Source: CAYWNA01 sp964459305 (GTDB lineage Bacteria; Planctomycetota; Planctomycetia; Pirellulales; Pirellulaceae). From it: a stretch of DNA of 59,497 bases. The notes beneath the pieces were generated by a model. The model had not been told where the DNA came from. It ran no database searches and saw only the letters and a list, made by a program, of their open reading frames with translations. Location: contig CAYWNA010000058.1 in the NCBI GenBank assembly GCA_964459305.1, positions 1-59,497 of the forward strand, read 5' to 3'. Both the position numbers and the translations under genes were made by a program. Every line of letters begins with the position of its first letter. Positions within the stretch are counted from its first letter, which is position 1. Shown piece by piece: positions 8,432 through 18,000 of this stretch.

Positions 8432-11400
8432 TCATTGTACCAAACTGGGCCGCCGGACACGGGATACTTCCCGTCGTGGACCAGGCAGCACTTCGCAGAT
8501 CACTCGGAAGCCGACATTGAATACGCGTTGGTAGGGCGGGTAGCTGAGCCGGAAGCTGGAAGTTGATCGCTTGGGCCGATCAAACCAGGAACCGCCGCGG
8601 ACCACCTTCTTGCCGCCGCCCGTCGGATCGTCGCGGCCGTCGCCGGAATCGTAGGGGTAGGGTCGGTAAGTCGTGCGGGTCCACTCGGCTACGTTTCCGT
8701 GCATGTCACACAGGCCCCAAGGATTGGGCCTGTAGCGGCCGGGTCCGACCGAGAGCAGTGCCCCGTCGTTGAAGCGTACATCCTTGGGGAACCATTCATC
8801 GTAGCGAGTGGCGTTCTTCAACGGCTTGCTGTTGTCCCACACATCGCTGGCGAACTCCGACAGCTTGGCGTCCGCCACGTTTGCAAAAGCGGAGAAGTCG
8901 CTGTCCAGGTCGCCGAAAAACAGCGGCTCGGCCGAGCCGGCCCGGCATGCCCACTCCCACTGAGCTTCGGTCGGCAGAGAGCACGGCCGGCCGGCTTGCC
9001 GGGACAGCCAGCGGCAGAAAGCCGTCGTCTCGTTCCAGGAGACACGCACCACTGGCTGTTCAGGCCGATTGGCCGGATACCCTTGGATTCCGTACTGTGT
9101 GGCATTCTTCGATTCCACGCGGCTGTCGTGTCCCGGATCGAACAGGTTGTACTGCCGGTTGGTGATTTCGCAGACGGACATCCAAAACGGCCGGTTCAGC
9201 TTCACTCGGCCGACCGGCAACTCATCCAGTGCGCCGGTGGAGCTGCCCATCAGATACTCGCCCGCCGGGATCAGTACCATGTCGATCTGCTGGCCTTCGC
9301 CCAAGTCAATGCTGCATTGCGCGGCTGCCCCCGCCAATCGCTGGCGCTGCGCCGCCTCTTCCGTGCCAAAGGGCCAGTCTGGGCAGTCGATTCGCTGAGC
9401 GACTGGCGTTACCCGCGGCTTGGGGACAATCGGATCGATCGGCTCCCCGCTGTTGTACAAACCGGTGCCGGGTCCGGGCACGACCTCCGGATCGTCGTCC
9501 ACGTTGGCATACTGCTTCAGCAATTCGCGGCGGCGCTGACGCTGTCGACCAGGATCCACAAGCTCCTCGTGCCGGGTGCCGTGGAAGGGACAGTTCAGGT
9601 CGATCCAGGTAATCAGCCGGTCCCACGCTTCCGCATCCATCCGGACGCCGTAATGTCCTTTCGTGAGTATCTGGACCAATTCCGTCGTGTCGGCATGGAA
9701 CTCCATGGGCTCCAGGACGTGATAGTCGCTCTCGCATCCAGGACGCCGCACGAAGCGGTGCAGTTCCGTGTAGCCGACGGAGAACCTGCCGGCGTCAGCG
9801 TTTCTCTGCCACGAGAGCTCCGTAGCATAGTCCGTGACGTTCTCATCTCCTCGCAACGAAAACGGGGTCGGGAGTCGTTTTCCTGAAAGGCCCGACGGGT
9901 GCTTCGCAAAAACGACTCCCGACCCCTTTTTCGTGCCGTCGTGGCAGGCGATGCAGTGGCGATCGATGACCGGCTGGACCTCGCGGCGGTAGCTGAAGCC
10001 TCGGGGTTGGCCGTACCAAGGCTTGATCTCGTCGGGCGGCCGATTCACGGCGAGGCTGGTCTGCGCGGGCGGGGCGGAGTTCTGGGGCTCATGGCATCCG
10101 GCGCATTGCACGGTCTCGCCGGGCATGGCCGTCATCCAGCTCCGCATCAACTGAAGGGCTTTGCCTTCGGAGTCGAGAGGTTGTATGGAAATCGGCGTGT
10201 TGGCGGGAATGCGGAACTTGGCCGAACCGTCCTCGTAGACGGGCACGGTCCCCAGCACGCGTTTGATGTCCCACGGACCGTCGACGCCGATCGTGTTTGG
10301 ATTCCCTACCATTCCCTGATAGGCAAAGTGATACGTGAACACTCTCAGCGACTTGACCGTGCCCCGCGGGATTCCTTTCAGCCCACGACCAACGTAGATA
10401 TCAGCGATGTACACCACGGCATCATTTCGCGCCAAGTCGACGCTGTCGGGAATCACGGACGGCGTCGGTGTCCTCTTGAGCGGAATCGGCTCTAACAGCG
10501 CGCAACCCGGCTCCTGCCTGATCAGCAGCATGTTATCGAACGTGTCGACCAGATAGATCCCCCACAACGAATCCGGCCGTGGCTTTGAGGCCACCAGGAA
10601 GTGCTTTTCGCTCAACGGATACGGGTGGAGGAACTTGGGCCAGCTATCGTCGACCAACCGGTCTTTAAGGACCACCTCGACCTTCTTGCCGTAGCCGGGG
10701 ATCCGCTGCACGGCCCCGGCAGCCTCGTGTCGCCCGCGCGCCGGATCGAACACCACCAACTCGCCCATGCGCGGAACGCCGTGATGCCCGGAGATCACGG
10801 CCACGACCTTGGTCGGGTGATCGGGAATCGGCCGGGCGTAGAAGAAGGCATTGGGCCAATACGAGTTGCCCCCTAGGTATTCCATCTGCTGGGTGCCGTC
10901 CGGATTCATGTGGAACAGCAGCCGCGAGTGGCAGTGGACCGTATCGGTGTATTCCCATCGGGTGTACAAGATCCGGCCGTTGTTCAAGACCGTCGGACAC
11001 CAATCGTGCTCCTGATCGAAAGTGAGCTGGCGGATGTTCTGGCCGTCGGCATCCATCACGTAGAGGACGGCCGCGTGATCGCCGGTGCAGGCAACTGCAT
11101 TGAAATAGGCGCTGGAAGTGAAGATGATCTTGCCGTCGGGCAGATAGCACGCGTCATAACAATCGACGTCGGGTTGTTCACCCGTCAGTTGCCGCAGCCC
11201 GGCGCCATCCACACCGATCTCGAACACCTGCCAGCGGCCGCCCGCACCGGGCATGGAAAACAGGAGACGCTCGCCATTGAAATCCAAATCTAGGTCCCCG
11301 ACGAAACGTCCGTCTTCCGGTCCGTAGAGCGTCGTCAGTTGGCCATCCGCATCCACGGGAGACAGGACGACCACAGAATCGCGAAAGCCCGTCTTCGGCA

Positions 11401-12295
11401 GGCTGGAATTGCTCTGCCAATTCTGCGGCAGACCCAGTTTCGGCGAATTGGCCGCCCGCTTGACCAGAAGTAGTCTGTCGAAATCCAGAAGCGGGTTGGC
11501 CAACAGGGCCTCGCGTTGGAGTGCCCGCAAGTCATCCTTGATCTCTTGGACGGCCTCTGTCGGTCGGATCGCGGCTGCTTCCAGCCGCTGCTCCAGACCG
11601 TCCAGCCGCTTCAGAAACTCCAGCCCCCGTGGATACCGAACCTCGGAGGTCTGCATTAGATCGGTAATCGCCCGCCGAATCGCCGCAACGCTGGCGTCCT
11701 GGGCGCCACCGACCAGCCCATCGCTCAGCTTCCTCGCGCCGGGCCGATGCGGCTTCCAGTCCGGCGGAAACGGCACGGGCGAGTCGAAGCGAAGGCTGAC
11801 CACGTGGGGGAACGGGGCGCTGCGCGAAAGTTCCACCGTGTGCCGGCCTTTGGCGATCGATAGCTTGCAGGTCTCCTCCCACTTCGCCCCGCTCGTGTTC
11901 CAGCTTCCCGTGGCCACACGGCAGCACGTACCCTGGGGCTTCCCGTCGAGGAAAAGCTCTGCGGGCCGGGCCGTGGCAGCCGCATAGAATATGTGGAGCG
12001 TGTATTGGGCCGTCACGGGAAAATCGATGTCGTACTCGACCACCACCGGATACTGCCCGCCCCAAGTGACCATCGGCCCAGCATCTGCATACTTCTCCCC
12101 GGGTCGGTATGTCCTAGGATTGCCGCGATCGTAGGCGAAAGCTGGGATTAACAGCGAGTTGGCCGGTGTGGCCGCCGAATCACTCTGCTCAGCGGATTCA
12201 CCCGGCGATGCGTCGGCGGCGAACGACAGGCCGGCTCCGCTGAGAGTCCACAATCCGGCTAGCAGAGCCGTTCTTACGTGTCGGCACGACATCAT
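8432..12295 (-). CDS. HzsA-like diheme protein fused to SUMF1 domain
   Basis: A 1287-residue exported multidomain protein. In order: signal peptide; carbohydrate-binding-like beta sandwich (about 50-190); TolB/HzsA-type propeller region (about 330-700) with DVDCYDACYLPDGKIIFTSS and NNGRILYTRWEY; cytochrome region with two heme-c sites, CAGCH at 731-735 and CIACH at 781-785; and a SUMF1/FGE-like domain (about 1000-1280) with LPTEAQWEWACRAG, DMHGNVAEWT and VVRGGSWFDRP. The active-site cysteines of true formylglycine-generating enzyme, which follow the GGSW region, are absent. ATG 12295 follows GGAGAG and is preferred over ATG 12313. About 26 residues after CIACH are encoded by an in-frame palindromic repeat (9857-9933). 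Likely a periplasmic redox or binding protein. Confidence 0.8.
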   Translation of the reverse strand: MMSCRHVRTALLAGLWTLSGAGLSFAADASPGESAEQSDSAATPANSLLIPAFAYDRGNPRTYRPGEKYADAGPMVTWGGQYPVVVEYDIDFPVTAQYTLHIFYAAATARPAELFLDGKPQGTCCRVATGSWNTSGAKWEETCKLSIAKGRHTVELSRSAPFPHVVSLRFDSPVPFPPDWKPHRPGARKLSDGLVGGAQDASVAAIRRAITDLMQTSEVRYPRGLEFLKRLDGLEQRLEAAAIRPTEAVQEIKDDLRALQREALLANPLLDFDRLLLVKRAANSPKLGLPQNWQSNSSLPKTGFRDSVVVLSPVDADGQLTTLYGPEDGRFVGDLDLDFNGERLLFSMPGAGGRWQVFEIGVDGAGLRQLTGEQPDVDCYDACYLPDGKIIFTSSAYFNAVACTGDHAAVLYVMDADGQNIRQLTFDQEHDWCPTVLNNGRILYTRWEYTDTVHCHSRLLFHMNPDGTQQMEYLGGNSYWPNAFFYARPIPDHPTKVVAVISGHHGVPRMGELVVFDPARGRHEAAGAVQRIPGYGKKVEVVLKDRLVDDSWPKFLHPYPLSEKHFLVASKPRPDSLWGIYLVDTFDNMLLIRQEPGCALLEPIPLKRTPTPSVIPDSVDLARNDAVVYIADIYVGRGLKGIPRGTVKSLRVFTYHFAYQGMVGNPNTIGVDGPWDIKRVLGTVPVYEDGSAKFRIPANTPISIQPLDSEGKALQLMRSWMTAMPGETVQCAGCHEPQNSAPPAQTSLAVNRPPDEIKPWYGQPRGFSYRREVQPVIDRHCIACHDGTKKGSGVVFAKHPSGLSGKRLPTPFSLRGDENVTDYATELSWQRNADAGRFSVGYTELHRFVRRPGCESDYHVLEPMEFHADTTELVQILTKGHYGVRMDAEAWDRLITWIDLNCPFHGTRHEELVDPGRQRQRRRELLKQYANVDDDPEVVPGPGTGLYNSGEPIDPIVPKPRVTPVAQRIDCPDWPFGTEEAAQRQRLAGAAAQCSIDLGEGQQIDMVLIPAGEYLMGSSTGALDELPVGRVKLNRPFWMSVCEITNRQYNLFDPGHDSRVESKNATQYGIQGYPANRPEQPVVRVSWNETTAFCRWLSRQAGRPCSLPTEAQWEWACRAGSAEPLFFGDLDSDFSAFANVADAKLSEFASDVWDNSKPLKNATRYDEWFPKDVRFNDGALLSVGPGRYRPNPWGLCDMHGNVAEWTRTTYRPYPYDSGDGRDDPTGGGKKVVRGGSWFDRPKRSTSSFRLSYPPYQRVFNVGFRVICEVLPGPRREVSRVRRPSLVQ
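9857..9933. repeat. In-frame REP-like palindrome inside the HzsA/SUMF1 gene
   Basis: Inverted arms of 25 bases (about 9857-9881 and 9909-9933, one mismatch) enclose a 27-base loop. The arms contain GGGGTCGGGAGTCG. The loop resembles that of the intergenic palindrome at 25063-25141 (shared core GGCCCGA.GGGTGCTT.GCA), though the arms differ, so both belong to one element family. The insertion keeps the reading frame and adds roughly 26 residues just after the second heme motif. Confidence 0.85.
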
Positions 12296-12332
12296 ATCTC
12301 TCCTTTGCCGCATCGCGGACAGTCAACACGAT

Positions 12333-13622
12333 TCAGAATCGCCACGGTTCGCGCATCGCACGACTGCCCATTCGGTTCGCTGCATCGTCGCCAACGAACT
12401 CCTCTTTGGCCGGATCCCATGTCAAGGGCCGGCGCAGGCACAGGCAGATGTTGGCGGCGTGGCATGCCGTGGTGGCCCGGTGGGCCACTTCCGCATTGCA
12501 GACGGGTTGTTGCCGCGTCTTGATGCAATCCAGAAAATCCCGAATGTGGTTCGTCGCTTTCTCGTACGTGCCCCTTTCGCCTGCCCTGTAGGGACCCAGC
12601 AGCGACGGCGGATTCGCCTCCAATCCCAAGTTGTCGTCCACGGTAATCCAGCCCTCGGTCCCTTCGAAGCGGGCCATCAGGCAACTCCCGGACGGAAGTC
12701 CCTGATGGAAGACCAGCTTGACCCCGTTGGCGTACTCGGCCACGACCTCGCCGTGGCCCGACTGCTCGTACCGGACCGGGGAGGACAACTCCGCATCGTT
12801 GGCATACTGTGCCAAATCGGCCTGGTGCGCTCCCCAATCGGTGATGCCTCCGCCGCCGAGATCCGGAATGTGGCTCCAACCGCCCAGACCGCCGATGTAA
12901 GCGGAATTGTAAGGACGCCATGGAGTCGTCCCCAACCACAAGTCCCAGTCGACGATTTCACGCGGAGGCTCAGGCTCGGGAGACCGTGCCTGGAAGGCAC
13001 CGATGTTGCGAACGAAGCCGGGCGTATAGGCGTAGACGGTCTGGAGACGTCCCAGCCGTCCACTTCGGGCGGTGTTGGCAGCGTAATGAAACTTTGGGAC
13101 GCTTCGCCGCTGCGTGCCGCCCTGGTAGACCCTGGCGCGCGTCCGCATCGCGTCGGCCACCGCCCGGCCCTCGGCGATCGTCAACGACATGGGTTTCTCG
13201 GAATACACGTCCTTGCCGGCCTTGGCTGCCATGACCGAGGCGAGCGCGTGCCAGCGGTCGCCGGTGGCAATGAATACGGCGTCGATATCTTCGCGGGCCA
13301 ACAGCTCGCGCAGATCGCGGTAGGCCGCGCAATTCTTATTGCCGTACGCGTCGTTTACGACTGCTTGGCCGGTCTGGCGCCGTTTGCTTTGGACGTCGCA
13401 GACGGCAACCATCTGCACGTCGGGCTCGGCCAGGAAGTTGTGCATCACACGCTGGCCGATACACCGGCCGCCAATCCCGATCGCTCCCATGACGATCCGC
13501 TGGCTGGCCGGCGGCCGACTCTGCCCTCCCAAGGCCGTGGAAGTGATCGGGTAAGGAACGGCGACGGCTGAACCGGCACTGCGCAAGAAGCGGCGGCGTG
13601 TGATCTTACGATTCGTCATCAT
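12333..13622 (-). CDS. Tat-exported Gfo/Idh/MocA family oxidoreductase
   Basis: A protein of 429 residues (or 428 from the second ATG, 13619). The N-terminus TRRRFLRSAGSAVAV is a twin-arginine signal. It is followed by a Rossmann fold with GAIGIGGRC in place of the classical GxGxxG, and by the family signature YSEKPMS, which supplies the usual catalytic and cofactor-contacting lysine. The C-terminal alpha/beta domain carries DWDLWLGTTPWRPYN and GGGGITDWGAHQ, typical of planctomycete members. It probably acts on a sugar or sugar acid with NAD(P). No strong Shine-Dalgarno is visible. The stop lies 37 bases before the start of the HzsA/SUMF1 gene on the same strand, so co-transcription is likely. 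Confidence 0.85.
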   Translation of the reverse strand: MMTNRKITRRRFLRSAGSAVAVPYPITSTALGGQSRPPASQRIVMGAIGIGGRCIGQRVMHNFLAEPDVQMVAVCDVQSKRRQTGQAVVNDAYGNKNCAAYRDLRELLAREDIDAVFIATGDRWHALASVMAAKAGKDVYSEKPMSLTIAEGRAVADAMRTRARVYQGGTQRRSVPKFHYAANTARSGRLGRLQTVYAYTPGFVRNIGAFQARSPEPEPPREIVDWDLWLGTTPWRPYNSAYIGGLGGWSHIPDLGGGGITDWGAHQADLAQYANDAELSSPVRYEQSGHGEVVAEYANGVKLVFHQGLPSGSCLMARFEGTEGWITVDDNLGLEANPPSLLGPYRAGERGTYEKATNHIRDFLDCIKTRQQPVCNAEVAHRATTACHAANICLCLRRPLTWDPAKEEFVGDDAANRMGSRAMREPWRF

Positions 13623-13705
13623 GGTTTTCGTTGCGCAATCAGATTCCTCGATTCCCGTGGCTGCTGCATGGCGAACTCGAAGACTCCTTTGTGGCGATTG
13701 CTCGG

Positions 13706-15021
13706 CTAACGCCGAGAAGGCCTTTTTCTCGTCGGCGGGTATGCCGTACGAAAGAGGTCATATCGATATAACAGATTCGATTGCCGCAGCGCTTCCGCGA
13801 CTCTACTCATGGTAGGTACTGTTGATGGCTCGCTGTTGTCGGTGTTCGTCAAGCATACCCAATTAATCCCGTCGTAACGACGATAGAATGCCGCCGTCAT
13901 GCCACCTGCGGAGCCTCCATGGCCGACAATTCGGCCGTTATCTTGGAGCCAAACCATCCAACCGAAACCATAGTACTCTCTCTTAGGCTGCCCGTTCTCA
14001 TCGAAGCCAACTGGACCAGCAGGACGAGAGAACATCGCTTCAATCGCCTGAGGGCTGAGGATCTTGCACGTTCGCGGATTGTCGAACGCGCTAGCCAACT
14101 TTACCAGATCAACCGCGGAGGCAAGCCAACCGCCATGAGATTCAAAGACTTTGATTGGCCAAATGTCAGCCTCTCTCGGAACAAATTCACCCCTCCGCTT
14201 TTGTCCGTCGACCGAATGGCGCCTGTAATAGACGACCTCATTATCCACAGGCTGCCTTTCTCGAATTCGCATGTTGGAGATTCCAAGCGGTGCTAGTACT
14301 TCAGCCCTTACATAGTCTTCGTACGCCTGACCAGAGACCTTCTCGATAACTCTGCCGAGCAAGCAATAGCCAAAGTTCGAATATGCGTAGTTCGTGCCGG
14401 GGTCGAAATCTAGTGGTTGACCAGCCATATATCGAACAACATGAAGCGGATGGAATTCGTCTCTTGTGATGCCGAATAGCTTTCGTACCTTCTCTCGGTT
14501 ATTGAGACCCATTGGATCATACGACGACTTCCGATCCCAACCTCCCGTATGACTCAGCAGGTGACGGATGGTAACCTGTGTCAGACGCGGGTCAGCCGTA
14601 CGACCTTCGCCCAACACCGGTTCAATCTGAAGTATGTCGCTGATCTTGTCATCTAGTCGAATCTTGCGTCTCTGTATCAATTGAACTACGGCAATGGCTG
14701 TAATCGGTTTTGATACGCTTGCGATGCAAAAAAGTGAAGTCGGTTCTACAGGCTTCTCAGCGGCCAGATCGGCGTATCCAAACCCGCGAGCATACACCAT
14801 TTTCCGTTCTTTGTCATGGCGACTCCAGCCCCAACAGCATCTCGCTCTTTCAAGAACGACAACAACACCTCGTCAATTGCCTTGGCAATTGCGGGGTCCC
14901 GGCTCGACTCTGGTCTCAACGGAATCGGTTTGTCCGGACGAACGAGAGCCTCTTGCGCGCCTACTCGTCCACAACAGATACTTGCCCAAACAAGAAACCA
15001 GCCACACAACCTAAATGACAT
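13706..15021 (-). pseudogene. Serine beta-lactamase-fold protein, frameshifted
   Basis: Two frames make one exported class-C beta-lactamase/esterase-like protein of about 435 residues. The N-terminal part (start ATG 15021, GAGGTG seven bases upstream) has a signal peptide (FLVWASICCGRVGA) and ends in VAMTKNGK. The remainder starts as MVYARGFGYADLA in the next frame and carries SVSK (SxxK nucleophile), YSN and HGGSAGG. The switch falls at a run of four A near 14803-14806: one extra A would restore NGK-MVYARG. It could be a real mutation, a slippage site or a consensus error. It follows the HzsA-like gene by 64 bases on the same strand. Family members include D-aminopeptidases and carboxylesterases. 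Confidence 0.8.
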
Positions 15022-15085
15022 TGCACTACACCTCTTTTCGTCACGTTGTCTATTGAACCGACATCTCGCCTTTGGGTTGATTCAT

Positions 15086-18000
15086 TTAGGGCCTCTCGAT
15101 TACCGGGGCGGTAGCGACGCGGGGGCGGATCGGCAGGCGCTCGATCCCCGGAAAATCGGGGTCGCCCTGGGCACGGATTTCCGGCTCGCCCATGTAGACG
15201 CAGCAGGAGTCCACCCAGGCGATCAGCCGGTGAAGGCTCACCGGATCCACCTTCACCTCGTAGTGCTCGCCCTTTGAGGCCAAGTCGACCAGCCGGCTCT
15301 TGTAGGAGAGGTACTGCATCGGTTGCAGGGTGACCAGCGCCGAGGAATCGTTCCTTCCGTACTGGCTTTCGACGGGGATCGCTCCGGCGATGCCGTAGCC
15401 GGGACGATCTGCCGGCGCCGAATACCCCCACGCTGCCGAGCCGACAAGCGTTAGGTAGGGCTCCTTGAACGGCCCGTGACCCGGCCGGAGCCTTAGGTCC
15501 GGCTCATCCGACTGCTTGGCTTTCCCGTGATGGCACGTCACGCAGTAGCGGTCCAGGACCGGCTGGACGAATCGCTCGTAGCTGATGCTTTTCCCGCCCC
15601 AGGGGGGAGGGGAGGGTTCCGTGGGCGGGCGGCGCAGTGCGAGGCCGTTTGGGGAGGCTGCAGCGGTGCTGTGCCCTTCGTGGCAGCCCAGGCAGCCCCG
15701 CCGCTCACCTGGCATCAGCCCGCTGAAGCTCCTCATCGTCTGCAAGCAGCGGCGGTCCGCATCCAGAAGCTGGAAGAACAGAGACCGACCCGCCGGGGCT
15801 TTGAAGTAGACCGAGCCATCGGCCTCCACCGGCACCTCGGAGAGGATTCGCTTGACGCCCTCCTCCTGCACGATCGACACACTGGGCCCGGAGTGGCGGT
15901 AGGTCTTCTTCCACGTCGAGTAGGTTTTGTAGTCCAACTGGAAGACGCGCAGGTACTTGACGATCCCTGGCGGCAGCTCGGGCACGCCCTGGCACACGTC
16001 GGCGCTATAGAAGACGCCTGGCTGGACCGGCTTGCGATCCTTGCCGGTGCCCGGCCAAACCACGCGGTCCGACTGGTGCGGCGGCACGGGCCGCGGCCTG
16101 ACGGGGAAAGCGTGCCAGATGTTGTGCTCGCCCTCGTAGATCAACTCCCGGTTGCCGTGGACGTCCATCAGGTAGAGGCGGAACTTGCCGCCCTGTCCGC
16201 GGGCGGAAACCAGGAAATCTTCCTCGGAGAGCGGGTAGGCCGTCTTGTAGCCAGTGAAGTTGCCCGCCGAGTGGTAGTCGGCCGCCTCGATGGGATCGAC
16301 CGGCGCGGCCGTGACCTCCGGCCAAGGCCGATCGGCGGTGACCTTGGTCAGGCCTCGTGGGAAGTCGCGTCCCTGGTCCGGGTCGATGATGCCGATCGAG
16401 CCCGACCACCAATCGTGATGCCCCACGCCAGAGAACATCACCCGGCGGCTCCCGGGAATCGGTCGGGGCTCGGAAAGATGATCCGGCCAGACCGACTGGT
16501 TGCCCCAAAAATGTGCCGTGCCAGTGCCGTCCTGGTTGGTCGTCCAAAGTTTCTGCAAGCGCCAGAGCGGCTTGTCCGAGTATTCCCACCGCGAGTAGAT
16601 CACCCGGCCGTCGTTCAATAGCGCCGGCACGAAGTCCGGTTCGCCGTTGTAGCTGACCAGGTAGACGTTGCTCCCGTCGGTGTCGCAGCGGGCAAGGATG
16701 TAGCTGTAGATGAACGGCCCGCAGCGGACGTGCGAGTTGCCGCGGGTCGTGGTGAAAATGATGTGCCCGTCGGGCAGATAGATCGGATCGACGTCGTCGT
16801 AGTCGCTGTCGGTAAGCTGGCGCAAGTCCGTGCCGTCGAGGTTCATCTCATACAGGCGAAAGCTCTTCTCGTCGTAGGCCTTGTAGCAGAACAGCACCCG
16901 CGTGGCGTCGAAGGAAAGGTCGGGCCGCCAGAAGCTGCCGGGCTTGTCCTTGGGGGCCAGCAGCCGGACTTTGCCGCCCGGATGCAGGCCGTCCAGGACC
17001 AACAGCCGGCCGCCGGGCGTGGCGGTGATCCCCATGCGATGAATTGATTCATGCGTGTCGTTGACCCGACCTCGCGGATAGGGCTGGTCGATGAACAACA
17101 ACTGCGAGAAATCGACGACGGGGTTTTGGAGCGTGATGCGGCGTTTGACCGCTCGCACCGCGAGGTAGAGTTCTCCTTCCGCCCCCCCGCGAGCCAAGGC
17201 GGGATAGAGCAATTCCTCAAGCCCTTGAATGCCCCCCCACGGCCCTTTGCCGTAAGAGGCGACCACCGCCGCGTCTTCCCAGGAAGCATCGTCGAATTCC
17301 GGGTCCTGCCACTGCGGGTGCTCGTCCTTGCCCGCCCGCCACGAGCCGCTGGACAGGACCGCCTCCTGCTCCCCGTCGGAGAAGGTCAACGGGAGATAGG
17401 CGATGAGCCCGGCGGGGCCGGCGTTGTTCTTGGCCCGCACCGCCAGCACATTCCTTCCGGGCTTCACGTGCTTCTCGATGGCGAAGGCCGCTGCCTGCCG
17501 CCACGTGTCATGGGCTCCAAGCAAGACGCCGTTGAGAAAAATCTCGCAGGCATCGTCGGAGGCGATGCGCAACTCGGCCCGGCGGACTGGAGCCTGCGGC
17601 AACTCGAACGTGCAACGGAAGAACCTCGCCTCGGCCGGCGCGTTTTCCGCCGGTTGACCTTCGGGGAACCAGATCCACGTGGGCAAGCCCTCCGCAGCCC
17701 CGGCGGACGGTCCCGCGGCATTTTGCCCCTGCAATTCGCCCAGGCGTTTTTCCAGGGCAGCCAGTTCAGCCAGCTCGTTTTCGAGACTTGGCGTCTTGGG
17801 GTTGGTGGCCAGCCGGGCGGCCAACTGCCGCGTCCAGCCGATCTCCTCGGCCGCCCGCCGGGCAAGCGGCTTCCCCTCGGCCTGGAACAGCCAGTCCCGT
17901 TGAAGCGTCGCCTCCGCCTCTTGCGGCTCCAGTGTGCGGGTTTTCGGAGTGCTCGGGTTCTCGATCCGGTAAGGCAGATAGATCCCTTGTTGAGCCAAGA

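Noticed and set aside
8432..9300. Active formylglycine-generating enzyme (sulfatase maturation)
   Set aside because: The cysteine pair needed for activity is absent after GGSW, and no sulfatase is encoded in the window.
12159..13571. Open frame of 470 codons on the plus strand
   Set aside because: Antisense to the Gfo/Idh/MocA gene, whose motifs (Tat signal, EKP) are clear; the plus-strand product resembles nothing.
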